Source of the DNA: JAAGZL01 sp050290785
GTDB taxonomy: Bacteria > Pseudomonadota > Gammaproteobacteria > Chromatiales > Chromatiaceae
Direction of reading: 5' to 3'
Assembly: GCA_050290785.1 (NCBI GenBank)
Contig: JBNKIR010000006.1
Coordinates: 1 to 32,572, forward strand
DNA: 32,572 nucleotides
The notes beneath the pieces were generated by a model. The model worked only from the letters and a program-made list of their open reading frames with translations. It was not told the origin of the DNA and did no database searches. Below are positions 1 to 7,775 of the stretch, piece after piece. Numbering within the stretch: the stretch's first letter is position 1; each line of letters begins with the position of its first letter. A program made the translations under genes and the position numbers.

Positions 1-1
1 T

Positions 2-78
2 TGGCGCGCCCGGAAGGATTCGAACCTCCGACCACCTGGTTCGTAGCCAGGTACTCTATCCAGCTGAGCTACGGGCGC
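2..78 (-). tRNA. tRNA-Arg (anticodon ACG)
   Basis: Read on the minus strand this is a complete cloverleaf. The 7-bp acceptor stem is GCGCCCG with CGGGCGC, the D arm contains AGCTCAGC, and the anticodon loop is CTACGAA, giving anticodon ACG (Arg, CGN codons after A34 editing). The T arm contains GGTTCGAATCC. The discriminator base is G and the CCA end is encoded (plus-strand TGG at 2-4). The gene lies just inside the window edge and its 3' trailer is outside. It is part of the csrA/tRNA-Ser/tRNA-Arg neighbourhood common in gammaproteobacteria, here separated from tRNA-Ser by a cyclic-di-GMP gene. Confidence 0.97.
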
Positions 79-97
79 TTATTTCATTGGAGGGCGA

Positions 98-126
98 ATT
101 CTGCTGATTTTAACCTGTGTTGTCAA
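98..126 (-). promoter_or_regulatory. Predicted promoter of tRNA-Arg
   Basis: On the minus strand a perfect -35 TTGACA (121-126) is followed by a 17-bp spacer and a -10 CAGAAT (98-103, two mismatches to TATAAT). Next comes a GC-rich discriminator, CGCCCT (92-97), as expected for stringently controlled stable-RNA promoters. The implied start leaves a leader of roughly a dozen bases before the mature tRNA 5' end at 78. The hexamers and spacing are seen in the sequence; activity and stringent control are inferred. Confidence 0.65.
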
Positions 127-245
127 CCTAAATGCAGTTAAATTCCGGGTGAATTCGCAAGTTGCTGTAATAATCGCAAAACTCTAATAGCTTATTTTAT
201 GCTGTAATTACAGTACGTTAAGCTCCCATGCATCTGACACCCTGC

Positions 246-3200
246 CTAACAAAACCCGGTAAATGGCTGTTCTAACAGCAACTCAAATTTTTCCAGCGTG
301 ATTGGCCTGCTGAACAGGTGCCCTTGAAATGTAGAACATCCGTATTGCTCCAGGAATTGTCTCTGCTCTTCTTCCTCCACCCCCTCTGCTATCACGCTCA
401 GATTCAGGCTCTTTGCCATGGTGATAATGGTCTGTGCAATTACCGCATCGTTCTGGCTGTACGGTAGTTTCTGGATAAAGGATTTGTCGATCTTCAGCTG
501 GTTCAGCGGCAAACGCGACAGATAAGACAAGGATGAGAAACCGGTGCCAAAATCATCCAGGGCAAATTCCACCCCCAGTTGCCTTATAGCCAGCATCTTT
601 TCTATCGCCCCCTCTATATCGTCAAGCAACAGGCTTTCTGTCAATTCGATCTTCATACGGCTGGCCGGGGCATCTGCCTCTTCCAGGGCCAACCGCACCT
701 GGTCGACAAAATCATCCTGTCGAAATTGGCGCGCACTTACATTTATAGCCAACTTCAGATCACTGGTGCGCGGGTCAGGCGCCCATGCCTTGAGCTGTTT
801 ACATGCAGTTTGCAACACCCATTGGCCTATCTGACGAATCATCCCGGTTTCCTCGGCCACCGGTATAAACTGGCCGGGTAAAACTATACCCTGCTGCGGA
901 TAGTCCCAGCGAATCAGTACCTCTACACCGACCACACCCTGTACACCATCCACCTGGGGCTGATAGAGCAGGGTAAACTGGTTCTCCTCAATAGCCAGCC
1001 GCAGGGCCTCCTCCATGGCGGCACGCTCGGCCAGGGCCGCCTGCATTTCCGGATCGAAGAATCTAAGCGTATTGCGTCCCTCTGACTTGGCCTGATACAT
1101 GGCGATATCGGCCTGTTTCATGAGTTCGTCTACGGTGCCTTCACCACCGAAGAATAGGGCGACACCTACGCTGGGGGTGCTATAGTATTCACGTCCGGCG
1201 ATTACGTAAGGCTTATTGAGCTTTGACATTATCTTCTCACCCACCACCTTGATCTGAGTAACCGCCTCCAGGCTATTCTCCCCCAAATCGTTCAACATGA
1301 GCATAAACTCATCGCCGCCGATACGTGAGACGGTATCGCCTTCACGCACGCAAGAGGTAAGACGATGCGCCACTTCAACCAACATCCGGTCACCTGCATC
1401 ATGGCCGAGGGTATCGTTTAGGATCTTGAAGTTGTCCAGGTCGATGAATAATAATGCGCCTCTGCGTTTACTGCGCCCCCCTGCCACCAGCGCCTGATGC
1501 AGTCGATCCAGGAGCAATCTCCTGTTCGGCAACAGGGTAAGTGAATCCTGGAACGCAAGGCGTTCAATCTCCTTTTCTGCCGCTTTACGGTCTGTGATGT
1601 CATGGGCCACAGAGAGAACGCATTTCTCACCCTGCAGGGTTATGGCCTTGGCTGAGTCGATGACCGTGATAATTGCCCCGTCCTTGCGCCGCAGTGTCGT
1701 CTCGAAATCAGTTACCTGACCACATTTCTCCAGGCCTGATACAAAAACCGCACGATCATATTCACTGGCCCAAATGGAAAGGCTTTTCGTTGTTTTCCCT
1801 ATGGCCTCTGCACGTGAATAGCCAAGTAGATTAGCGAACCCTTCGTTGACCTCCACGATCGTACCATCGCTCATTTTCGTGATAGCGATAAGGTTGGGAG
1901 ACGCATGGAAGGCGGCCGCTAATTTTTCCTCTGACTCACGCAATCTCCGCTCGGAGTTGTAACGCTCGATGCGGGCACGCAACACCACGATACCGAAGGC
2001 CAGATCTCCCGCCAGCTCCTCCAGCAGACGAACCTCTTCCGAGGTAAAGGCGTTTGGCATGGTGGAAAATATATTGAATACGCCGAAGGTATTTGCGCCA
2101 TCATCTTTGAGGGGAAGAGATATGCTGGAGACATAGCCGCGCTGCAGAGCGGCGTCTCTCCAGGACATCGTTTCCGGCTCTGCATTGAGGTCCTGAATAC
2201 AGCAGCTGGACTCGTTGCGAATCGCGGTTCCGCAGGCACAACACCCATGCTCTGTATTGTCCCATGTGAGCCGTACCTGCGATAGATATCCGTCCTCAAA
2301 ACCGGCCCAGGCCACAGGACGAATTGTTTTGGCATGATCCTGCTCTAATAACCCCACCCATGCCATTCTGTAACCTGCCTCTTCACAGACGATACGGCAG
2401 ATTTCTTCAAGCAGTTCCTGCTCGTTCTCGGCCCGCATCAGGGCCTGGTTACAATCACTAATGGCGTGTAACTCCCGATTCAGACGGCGTAACGCCTCTT
2501 CATCCTTTTTGCGCTTAGTGATATCAGTGAGCATCGCAAAAGAACCTTGGAACTGTTGCCGATCATCAAAGATGGGAGTTGCCGAAACCAATACCCACAC
2601 CACCCCTCCTTGCTTACGGCGGAGGCGGCGTTCGTAATTCTCCTGCAATCCCTCGCGACGGTTCTTCATCCTGCGCAGATGATCTGGTATCTCCTCCTCA
2701 AGAAAGAAGTCGGTTATCTTCCTGCCTATCATCTCTTCGCTGGAGTACCCGAGCATATCGGCCATGCGTGCGTTAACGAAGGTGGTGGTCATATCAGGAC
2801 CTAACGCCAAGATACCCTCGCTTGACGTGTCCACGATGCGGCGGTACTTTGCCTCACTTTCCTGTAAGTTGCGATATACCAGCGTGGTAGTGAGGGCGTC
2901 CGACAAACGTCGCCCTATCTCCTGAAACAGTCTCTCCTCTTCTGCACTCCAGTTTCGCGCATAAGAGCACTGCTGAAGACCAAACTCCCATGGACTGCCA
3001 ACCCTGGGGCGAATGGCCATGGACATGAAACTCTTGAAGCCGAATCGCTCGGATGTATCTTTAGGCACTGGACGCTCAGTGCCGGGACCGAATTTGAGCG
3101 GACCATCCGTTTCCAGTAAAACACTAAATGCCTGCGCGACCTCTTCGCTCATCGGCATATCGATACTGAGCTTGAGCACCCCCGGATATTCTGGTTTGCA

Positions 3201-5018
3201 GCTTTCCACAGGAATGCTCCAGGACGACACCTCAGGATCGCACGGATACAGCAGGTATACACGGTCACAATCGAATATGGACAGCACATCATCAAGCACA
3301 TCCTGCAGCATTCCCTCCAGGTCCTTCGCTCTCTGTATGGAGCGGCTAACCCTGTCCATGCTCTCGAAGAAATGCAGGTTGTTCTGGCGATCCAACTCAG
3401 CCTGCTTACGATCCGTAATATCGCGCGCTATGGTGGAAATTCCACTGATATGGCCGGACGAATCGTGGATAGGCGACAGGGTAAGTGAGACATCAATCTG
3501 CGTACCGTCTTTGCAAATCCTTATTGTTTCGTGGCTTACGACAGCCCCTTCCGCGCATACTCGCTCCATGATCTCTTTCATTTCCGTATGCAACGACTCA
3601 GGAATAAGACTAAAAACGTGCTTACCGATAACTTCCTCGGCGCTGTAGCCGTATATTTTCTCGGCACCTTTGTTCCAGCTGGTGATAATGCCGTCCGGAG
3701 TTTTACCAATGATCGCATCGCTGGATGACTCAACGATGGCGGCAAGTTTGGAACGCGCCAGCAATGCCCGCCGATGCTCAGTGATATTGCGCGCCGAGGC
3801 AACCACACCCAATACCCCGCCCTGTTCGTTCGTGTATACACTGGCGTTGTATAGCATATTTGTCGTATGGCCATCACTGTGCCGCATAACCAACGGATAA
3901 TCTGAAACGAATCCTCTAGAAAATGCCTGCATATAAGCACTACGCGCCATGCCGGAATCGACAAAACAGTCGGAAAAGTCAGACCCAATCAACTCCAAGC
4001 GATTTCTTCCGGTAGCATTTTCGGCTGCGCGATTGACGTCCGATATCTTTCCATCTGGACTTATGGTCACCAGCGGATCCAGATTTGCTTCTATCAGGCT
4101 TCTGGTATATTGCGATGCCGCCCGCAACTCTTCTGTTATACGCCGGTTCTCGAAAAGTTCGGTATCAAGCCGCTGATAGGGTTCCCGCACACTACTAACG
4201 AATACCGCACGATATATAAAGATATAGGCCACGATCTTGTACAAATGGCCGAGTAGATTAAATATGTCTGCAACATCGGAATATAAAGTAAAACTTAGTT
4301 CGCTAAGAATAGTGATCACAGCAGCAGCGAACAGGCTGGAGGCATCATAGGCCTGTACATGTCTGGATTGAAGATAAAACCGTATGGCCGGTATCAGCAA
4401 TATCGCAATGATTACGTATTCCGCGCCTATCTTGAACGGAGTCAATCCCTGCCCTTCTATAAAGGTGTGCGGCCATGCATCCGGATAGGCCAATCCCAGC
4501 CAGATCACAACACCTGCTATGACTAGACTCCCAGCCAGCAATCCGTAGTATTCGCGCGCTCCATGCGACAGACTCCATGGACGTACAGATACAACCAGTA
4601 GCGCCAATGCAGCAAGCAACCGAGCAGCAAGCCACAGATTGATAGCCTTCTCAGGGCCACTAGGCGTAATAAAATCCGGCATGCCCTTGTACGACAGCAT
4701 GTGGGCGAAGTCGATAAACCCTACCGCCATCAGAGCACATGCAAGGATTACGATATTGCCCGATCGTTCCTTGCTGTAGACGTTCCAGGTAACTCCAAAC
4801 ACCATCATCGAAATAACGATAGAGAATGTTTCGGCAAACGCGTGCAATGGCAAATAGCTTGCCAAACCTTGCACGATATAGAAGGGAGGGGACTGCCAGA
4901 CAATGACGAACAAAGCGGCCAGCGCGGATAACGTCCATGTCGTGCGCCGCAATGAGATGTTACTGGCCGGCATAACTGAACTACTTTGCCGATAGAGCCA
5001 AACGCTGATGACGATCAA
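246..5018 (-). CDS. Membrane multi-sensor diguanylate cyclase/phosphodiesterase (MASE3-PAS/GAF-GGDEF-EAL)
   Basis: A 1590-residue signalling protein predicted to make and/or degrade cyclic di-GMP. Order: MASE3-like membrane sensor (about 30-275, several hydrophobic segments), PAS (300-415), PAS (425-540), GAF (560-715), PAS (722-838), GAF (865-1015), PAS (1030-1145), GGDEF (1150-1320), EAL (1335-1580). The GGDEF motif is intact (1234-1238), and an RxxD inhibitory-site motif (REGD, 1226-1229) lies five residues before it. In the EAL domain the signature reads EVL (1366-1368) but keeps the catalytic Glu; NVSARQF, ELTES, DDFGTGFSS, LKIDKSFI and EGVE are also present. Both activities therefore look possible. 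The first in-frame start is a TTG at 5018 just after a stop; an ATG at 4973 (residue 16) is an alternative, and neither has a strong ribosome site. The sensed ligands are unknown. It is monocistronic, between tRNA-Arg and tRNA-Ser. Confidence 0.93.
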   Translation of the reverse strand: MIVISVWLYRQSSSVMPASNISLRRTTWTLSALAALFVIVWQSPPFYIVQGLASYLPLHAFAETFSIVISMMVFGVTWNVYSKERSGNIVILACALMAVGFIDFAHMLSYKGMPDFITPSGPEKAINLWLAARLLAALALLVVSVRPWSLSHGAREYYGLLAGSLVIAGVVIWLGLAYPDAWPHTFIEGQGLTPFKIGAEYVIIAILLIPAIRFYLQSRHVQAYDASSLFAAAVITILSELSFTLYSDVADIFNLLGHLYKIVAYIFIYRAVFVSSVREPYQRLDTELFENRRITEELRAASQYTRSLIEANLDPLVTISPDGKISDVNRAAENATGRNRLELIGSDFSDCFVDSGMARSAYMQAFSRGFVSDYPLVMRHSDGHTTNMLYNASVYTNEQGGVLGVVASARNITEHRRALLARSKLAAIVESSSDAIIGKTPDGIITSWNKGAEKIYGYSAEEVIGKHVFSLIPESLHTEMKEIMERVCAEGAVVSHETIRICKDGTQIDVSLTLSPIHDSSGHISGISTIARDITDRKQAELDRQNNLHFFESMDRVSRSIQRAKDLEGMLQDVLDDVLSIFDCDRVYLLYPCDPEVSSWSIPVESCKPEYPGVLKLSIDMPMSEEVAQAFSVLLETDGPLKFGPGTERPVPKDTSERFGFKSFMSMAIRPRVGSPWEFGLQQCSYARNWSAEEERLFQEIGRRLSDALTTTLVYRNLQESEAKYRRIVDTSSEGILALGPDMTTTFVNARMADMLGYSSEEMIGRKITDFFLEEEIPDHLRRMKNRREGLQENYERRLRRKQGGVVWVLVSATPIFDDRQQFQGSFAMLTDITKRKKDEEALRRLNRELHAISDCNQALMRAENEQELLEEICRIVCEEAGYRMAWVGLLEQDHAKTIRPVAWAGFEDGYLSQVRLTWDNTEHGCCACGTAIRNESSCCIQDLNAEPETMSWRDAALQRGYVSSISLPLKDDGANTFGVFNIFSTMPNAFTSEEVRLLEELAGDLAFGIVVLRARIERYNSERRLRESEEKLAAAFHASPNLIAITKMSDGTIVEVNEGFANLLGYSRAEAIGKTTKSLSIWASEYDRAVFVSGLEKCGQVTDFETTLRRKDGAIITVIDSAKAITLQGEKCVLSVAHDITDRKAAEKEIERLAFQDSLTLLPNRRLLLDRLHQALVAGGRSKRRGALLFIDLDNFKILNDTLGHDAGDRMLVEVAHRLTSCVREGDTVSRIGGDEFMLMLNDLGENSLEAVTQIKVVGEKIMSKLNKPYVIAGREYYSTPSVGVALFFGGEGTVDELMKQADIAMYQAKSEGRNTLRFFDPEMQAALAERAAMEEALRLAIEENQFTLLYQPQVDGVQGVVGVEVLIRWDYPQQGIVLPGQFIPVAEETGMIRQIGQWVLQTACKQLKAWAPDPRTSDLKLAINVSARQFRQDDFVDQVRLALEEADAPASRMKIELTESLLLDDIEGAIEKMLAIRQLGVEFALDDFGTGFSSLSYLSRLPLNQLKIDKSFIQKLPYSQNDAVIAQTIITMAKSLNLSVIAEGVEEEEQRQFLEQYGCSTFQGHLFSRPITLEKFELLLEQPFTGFC

Positions 5019-5495
5019 TGTTGCTCATTTCTTGGGCCTCTATTCAAGTCATACTAGAACTTTACAATGCCAGGTAAATCCTCCATCACCCATCAGGGTT
5101 GACCTTTAACTCATGCCTCAAGCATCCGTTATGCATGATGACTATAAGGTTTTGCCGGAGGGATAATCCAAATATCTGGAGATGGACTAATCTGATTCCT
5201 TGGCATCGTCCATGATCCAAGTCTAGACTAATAAGGTTGGTTTAGCTGCTATGACTTTTTCGCACTGCACAATGCCGCATACCACTTTCCGATCAGAGCG
5301 AATACATGAATAATTAGATTCAGCCGGGATCAGTGAATAACGCAAATATCTGACCAGTGCCGTTTTATCTCCTCTGAGATACACATACATGAGCTCTTCT
5401 GCAAAATTTCTATTATTGCAGCACGGTCGTGTGAGATAACAGGCTATATGTATAAGATAGTAAAGCTGTGTCTGATCTGGCTATAGCCACCTGAT
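5019..5495. other. Non-coding spacer upstream of the GGDEF/EAL gene
   Basis: About 480 bp between the cyclic-di-GMP gene and the terminator at 5496. No convincing ORF, tRNA or repeat was recognised. I looked for a cyclic-di-GMP riboswitch on the minus strand, since the downstream gene would suit one, but found no recognisable conserved core. It presumably holds the promoter of the leftward gene and an untranslated leader. Confidence 0.5.
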
Positions 5496-5531
5496 AAAGA
5501 AAAAAGGCCCTGTGTGGGGCCTTTTTTCTTT
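5496..5531 (-). terminator. Rho-independent terminator (possibly bidirectional) after tRNA-Ser
   Basis: A perfect 15-bp inverted repeat (5496-5510 with 5517-5531) closes a 6-nt loop. The inner half of the stem is GGCCC/GGGCC; the outer half is A-rich on one side and T-rich on the other, so either strand gives a hairpin followed by a U-run. The transcript approaching from the right is the leftward tRNA-Ser unit, so it most likely ends that unit. No rightward gene lies immediately to its left. Confidence 0.85.
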
Positions 5532-5533
5532 AT

Positions 5534-5640
5534 ATGACGGAGAGCACTGAATTAGCTCCCTTCGGTCGCTGCCGCTACGCGCTAGCGCGCTCTGCGGTCG
5601 AACCGATTTTTATATCGAGGGTTCGAATAGTGGGACAGAA
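5534..5640. repeat. tRNA-like and palindromic debris
   Basis: Downstream of tRNA-Ser this stretch contains CGGAGAGC (5537-5544 area), identical to the 3' acceptor-stem region of the tRNA, and a GC-rich palindromic run around GCGCTAGCGC (5578-5590 area). At 5614-5628 is a 15-nt copy of the tRNA-Ser T arm in the opposite orientation (compare 5697-5711). These look like remnants of tRNA duplication or insertion rather than a gene. A long frame across it is spurious, because it also reads antisense through the real tRNA. Confidence 0.5.
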
Positions 5641-5680
5641 TATATCCTGTGAAATACCGCCTCAGTACCAAAAGCAAATA

Positions 5681-5773
5681 TGGCGGAGAGCGAGGGATTC
5701 GAACCCTCGATGGAGCTATAAACCCCATACTCCCTTAGCAGGGGAGCGCCTTCAGCCGCTCGGCCAGCTCTCC
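5681..5773 (-). tRNA. tRNA-Ser (anticodon GCT)
   Basis: A minus-strand class II tRNA of 93 nt including an encoded CCA end. The acceptor stem is GGAGAGC with GCTCTCC, the D arm reads TGGCCGAGCGGCTGA, the anticodon arm has loop CTGCTAA (anticodon GCT, reading AGC/AGU), and there is a long variable arm and a T arm GAGGGTTCGAATCCCTC. It lies downstream of csrA, the conserved gammaproteobacterial location. A partial second copy sits upstream (5819-5933). Confidence 0.97.
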
Positions 5774-5818
5774 AAAAAACCTAATTGTCGTGCTCTTGCT
5801 AATGGCCCTTCGGGCCAT

Positions 5819-5933
5819 GCAGGGGAGCGCGTTATTCGGGACTCCGTCCCTCACCCCTACGGGGCCAGCATCGCTTCACTCCGCTGTTCTGCGCAGCCTT
5901 CGGCTGCTTCGTCAGCCGCTCGGCCAGCTCTCC
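5819..5933 (-). pseudogene. Fragmented second tRNA-Ser copy split by a hairpin-rich insert
   Basis: Plus-strand block 5912-5937 repeats 26 nt of the tRNA-Ser 5' region (acceptor and D arm plus the adjacent AAAA) exactly, and block 5819-5830 repeats 12 nt of the anticodon stem. In the intact gene these blocks are nearly adjacent; here about 80 bp separate them. The 3' half (variable and T arms) is absent, so this copy cannot give a functional tRNA. It lies between the likely promoter (5981-6008) and the intact tRNA-Ser, so it would be part of that transcript's leader. Confidence 0.75.
5831..5911. repeat. Hairpin-rich insert inside the tRNA-Ser fragment
   Basis: About 80 bp made largely of short inverted repeats: GGGAC/GTCCC, CCCC-TAC-GGGG and GCAGCC-TTC-GGCTGC. 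Another perfect hairpin, ATGGCCC-TTC-GGGCCAT, lies just outside at 5802-5818. The cytosine/guanine-rich TTCG-type loops suggest a small palindromic repeat family; family membership cannot be established from this window. Confidence 0.5.
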
Positions 5934-5980
5934 AAAAGTACACTCTCAGCCGCTCCAGTTACTTGGATTCGGCCGATGCA

Positions 5981-6008
5981 ATTCTATCAGCAGTTGAATC
6001 TGTTACAA
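5981..6008 (-). promoter_or_regulatory. Predicted promoter for the tRNA-Ser transcript
   Basis: On the minus strand TTGTAA (6003-6008) and TAGAAT (5981-5986) are separated by 16 bp and followed by a GC-rich stretch (TGCATCGGCC). Initiation near 5974 would give a leader of about 200 nt running through the broken tRNA-Ser copy before the intact tRNA 5' end at 5773. Both hexamers are imperfect, so this is a moderate-confidence call. Confidence 0.45.
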
Positions 6009-6028
6009 GTGGATATTGTATTTGATTG

Positions 6029-6068
6029 CAAAAATAAAGCGGTGGCCTCTCAATTTGAGAAAACCACC
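6029..6068 (-). terminator. Rho-independent terminator of csrA
   Basis: Downstream of the csrA stop the minus strand folds into a stem GGTGG-TTTTCTC with GAGAGG-CCACC around a short AT-rich loop. The U-rich tail GCTTTATTTTT follows. Its position and orientation fit termination of csrA, and of any lysC readthrough. Confidence 0.7.
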
Positions 6069-6081
6069 ACCTCTCAAGCGA

Positions 6082-6273
6082 CTATTCTCCAGACGCTTGC
6101 TGTTCCGCCTGCTCTGCCTTGATACGCTCGTAAATCTCTTCACGGTGCACCGAAACATCACGCGGAGCATTTACACCAATCCGAACCTGGTTACCCTTGA
6201 CCCCAAGCACGGTTACGGTGACTTCGTCACCAATCATAAGTGTTTCACCAACACGGCGAGTAAGTATTAACAT
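6082..6273 (-). CDS. csrA: Carbon storage regulator CsrA
   Basis: A 63-residue post-transcriptional regulator that binds GGA motifs in mRNA leaders as a dimer. The sequence opens with the canonical MLILTRRVGETLMIGD and contains VTVTVLGVKGNQVRIGVNAP and RDVSVHREEIYERI, including the conserved C-terminal Arg-Glu-Glu-Ile region used in RNA binding. The ATG at 6273 is chosen over an in-frame TTG two codons upstream (6279). It starts the family-typical MLIL and has AGGGAGA six bases before it. The Shine-Dalgarno region itself contains GGA-type CsrA sites, suggesting autorepression. It lies between lysC and tRNA-Ser, its usual place in gammaproteobacteria. Confidence 0.97.
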   Translation of the reverse strand: MLILTRRVGETLMIGDEVTVTVLGVKGNQVRIGVNAPRDVSVHREEIYERIKAEQAEQQASGE

Positions 6274-6512
6274 ATCCAATCTCCCTGTTTCCCGTTTCAG
6301 GACGCAGTTCAGATATCGGATGTAGTTGACTTCCCTGTAAAATACCGATTCTCATCTCTACGGCCAACCAAGCTCTTGATTCTCGGGCATCCCGTGGATC
6401 AAGATTGTGGGATTCTACCAGTAGCACACCCTTTTAATAAAGGTGTTTTGCCCCGTTCCCATGCTAATAATAGGATATTTAACCCATTTTTTACTTGCAG
6501 GCCTGATATCTA

Positions 6513-7748
6513 TCAATTTTTATCCGAAACCGCATCTCCTGAAAGCTCGAACGCCTCGTGGAGCGCCCTCACTCCCAGTTCAAGATATTTCTCATCCACG
6601 ACCACTGATATCTTGATCTCTGAGGTTGATATCATCCGGATATTTATCCCCTCTTTGGCCAGGGCCTTGAACATGGTACTGGCAATTCCGGCATGGGAGC
6701 GCATACCCACACCCACCAGAGAGAGCTTTACGATAGAGTTGTCACCCTTCACCTCCCTGGCGCCCAGTTTGTCCGCGGTGGCCTTGAGGATCTCGAGGGT
6801 CTTGGCATAGTCGTTACGATGCACGGTGAAGGTGAAGTCTGTAGTTTCATCTGCACCGATATTCTGTACGATCATATCAACTTCGATGTTCGCATCCGCC
6901 ACCGGACCAAGTATCTCGTGGGCTATACCAGGCTTGTCCGGTACGCCCAATATTGTCAGTTTCGCCTCGTCGCGATTGAAAGCGATCCCGGATATCTTTG
7001 CCTCTTCCATACCTTCATCCTCAAAACTAATCAGGGTGCCTTCGCCTTCCTCGAAACTTGAGAGGACGCGCAATGGCACGTTGTATTTACCTGCAAACTC
7101 TACAGAACGGATCTGCAGCACCTTCGATCCGAGACTAGCCATCTCCAGCATCTCCTCAAAGGTGATGCGTTCCAGGCGACGCGCCTTGGGCTCGACCCTT
7201 GGATCGGTGGTATAGACGCCGTCCACATCGGTAAAGATCTGACACTCGTCCGCCTTCAGGGCAGCGGCCATGGCTACGGCAGTAGTATCTGAACCTCCAC
7301 GTCCCAGAGTGGTGATGTTTCCATCCTCATCCACGCCCTGGAATCCGGCCACCACCACAACTCTCCCGGCACTGAGATCCGCCCGTACTGACTCGTCATC
7401 AATATCCAGAATACGGGCCTTGCTGTAGGCCTGGTCGGTCAGGATCTTGATCTGCCCACCGGTATATGAGCGGGCCGGGCACCCGATCTTTTGCAGGGCC
7501 ATGCTGAGCAACGCAATGGTTACCTGCTCACCGGTGGAGACCAGCACATCCATCTCACGCGGATCAGGACTTTCATCTATATCCTTGGACAGGGCGATCA
7601 GACGGTTGGTCTCGCCCGACATGGCAGACACCACCACTATTACATCGTCACCGCGCTCACGTGCGGCCTTCACCTTGCGTGCAACAGCTTCGATGCGTTC
7701 GATGGTTCCCACCGAGGTTCCACCATATTTTTGTACTATAAGCGTCAT
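6513..7748 (-). CDS. lysC: Aspartate kinase (monofunctional, ACT-regulated)
   Basis: A 411-residue cytoplasmic enzyme that phosphorylates L-aspartate, the first step towards Lys, Met, Thr and diaminopimelate. The kinase domain carries KYGGTSVG (7-14), VVVSAMSGETN (38-48) and GRGGSDTTA (149-157). The regulatory part has two ACT-like segments, around DKPGIAHEILGPVADANIEVDMI (271-293) and GMRSHAGIASTMFKALAKEGINIRMI (348-373). The length matches the monofunctional lysine-sensitive class of Pseudomonas. An internal in-frame ATG (residue 247, 7010) follows a GAGG Shine-Dalgarno-like sequence and could start a separate regulatory beta subunit, as in other class II aspartokinases. It starts 27 bp after alaS and is probably cotranscribed with it. 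Confidence 0.96.
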   Translation of the reverse strand: MTLIVQKYGGTSVGTIERIEAVARKVKAARERGDDVIVVVSAMSGETNRLIALSKDIDESPDPREMDVLVSTGEQVTIALLSMALQKIGCPARSYTGGQIKILTDQAYSKARILDIDDESVRADLSAGRVVVVAGFQGVDEDGNITTLGRGGSDTTAVAMAAALKADECQIFTDVDGVYTTDPRVEPKARRLERITFEEMLEMASLGSKVLQIRSVEFAGKYNVPLRVLSSFEEGEGTLISFEDEGMEEAKISGIAFNRDEAKLTILGVPDKPGIAHEILGPVADANIEVDMIVQNIGADETTDFTFTVHRNDYAKTLEILKATADKLGAREVKGDNSIVKLSLVGVGMRSHAGIASTMFKALAKEGINIRMISTSEIKISVVVDEKYLELGVRALHEAFELSGDAVSDKN

Positions 7749-7775
7749 ATCTGTTCTAACTTATTTTAAAGATAC

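Noticed and set aside
5019..5495. Cyclic-di-GMP riboswitch upstream of the GGDEF/EAL gene
   Set aside because: No recognisable conserved core or tetraloop-receptor arrangement could be found by eye.
5534..6122. Long plus-strand reading frames with peptides such as ARDSNPRW
   Set aside because: They read antisense through tRNA-Ser and its fragments; this is a well-known spurious product of tRNA-Ser loci.
6425..6450. Intrinsic terminator after lysC
   Set aside because: The hairpin CACCTTT/AAAGGGTG has its T-run only on the plus strand, opposite to lysC transcription.
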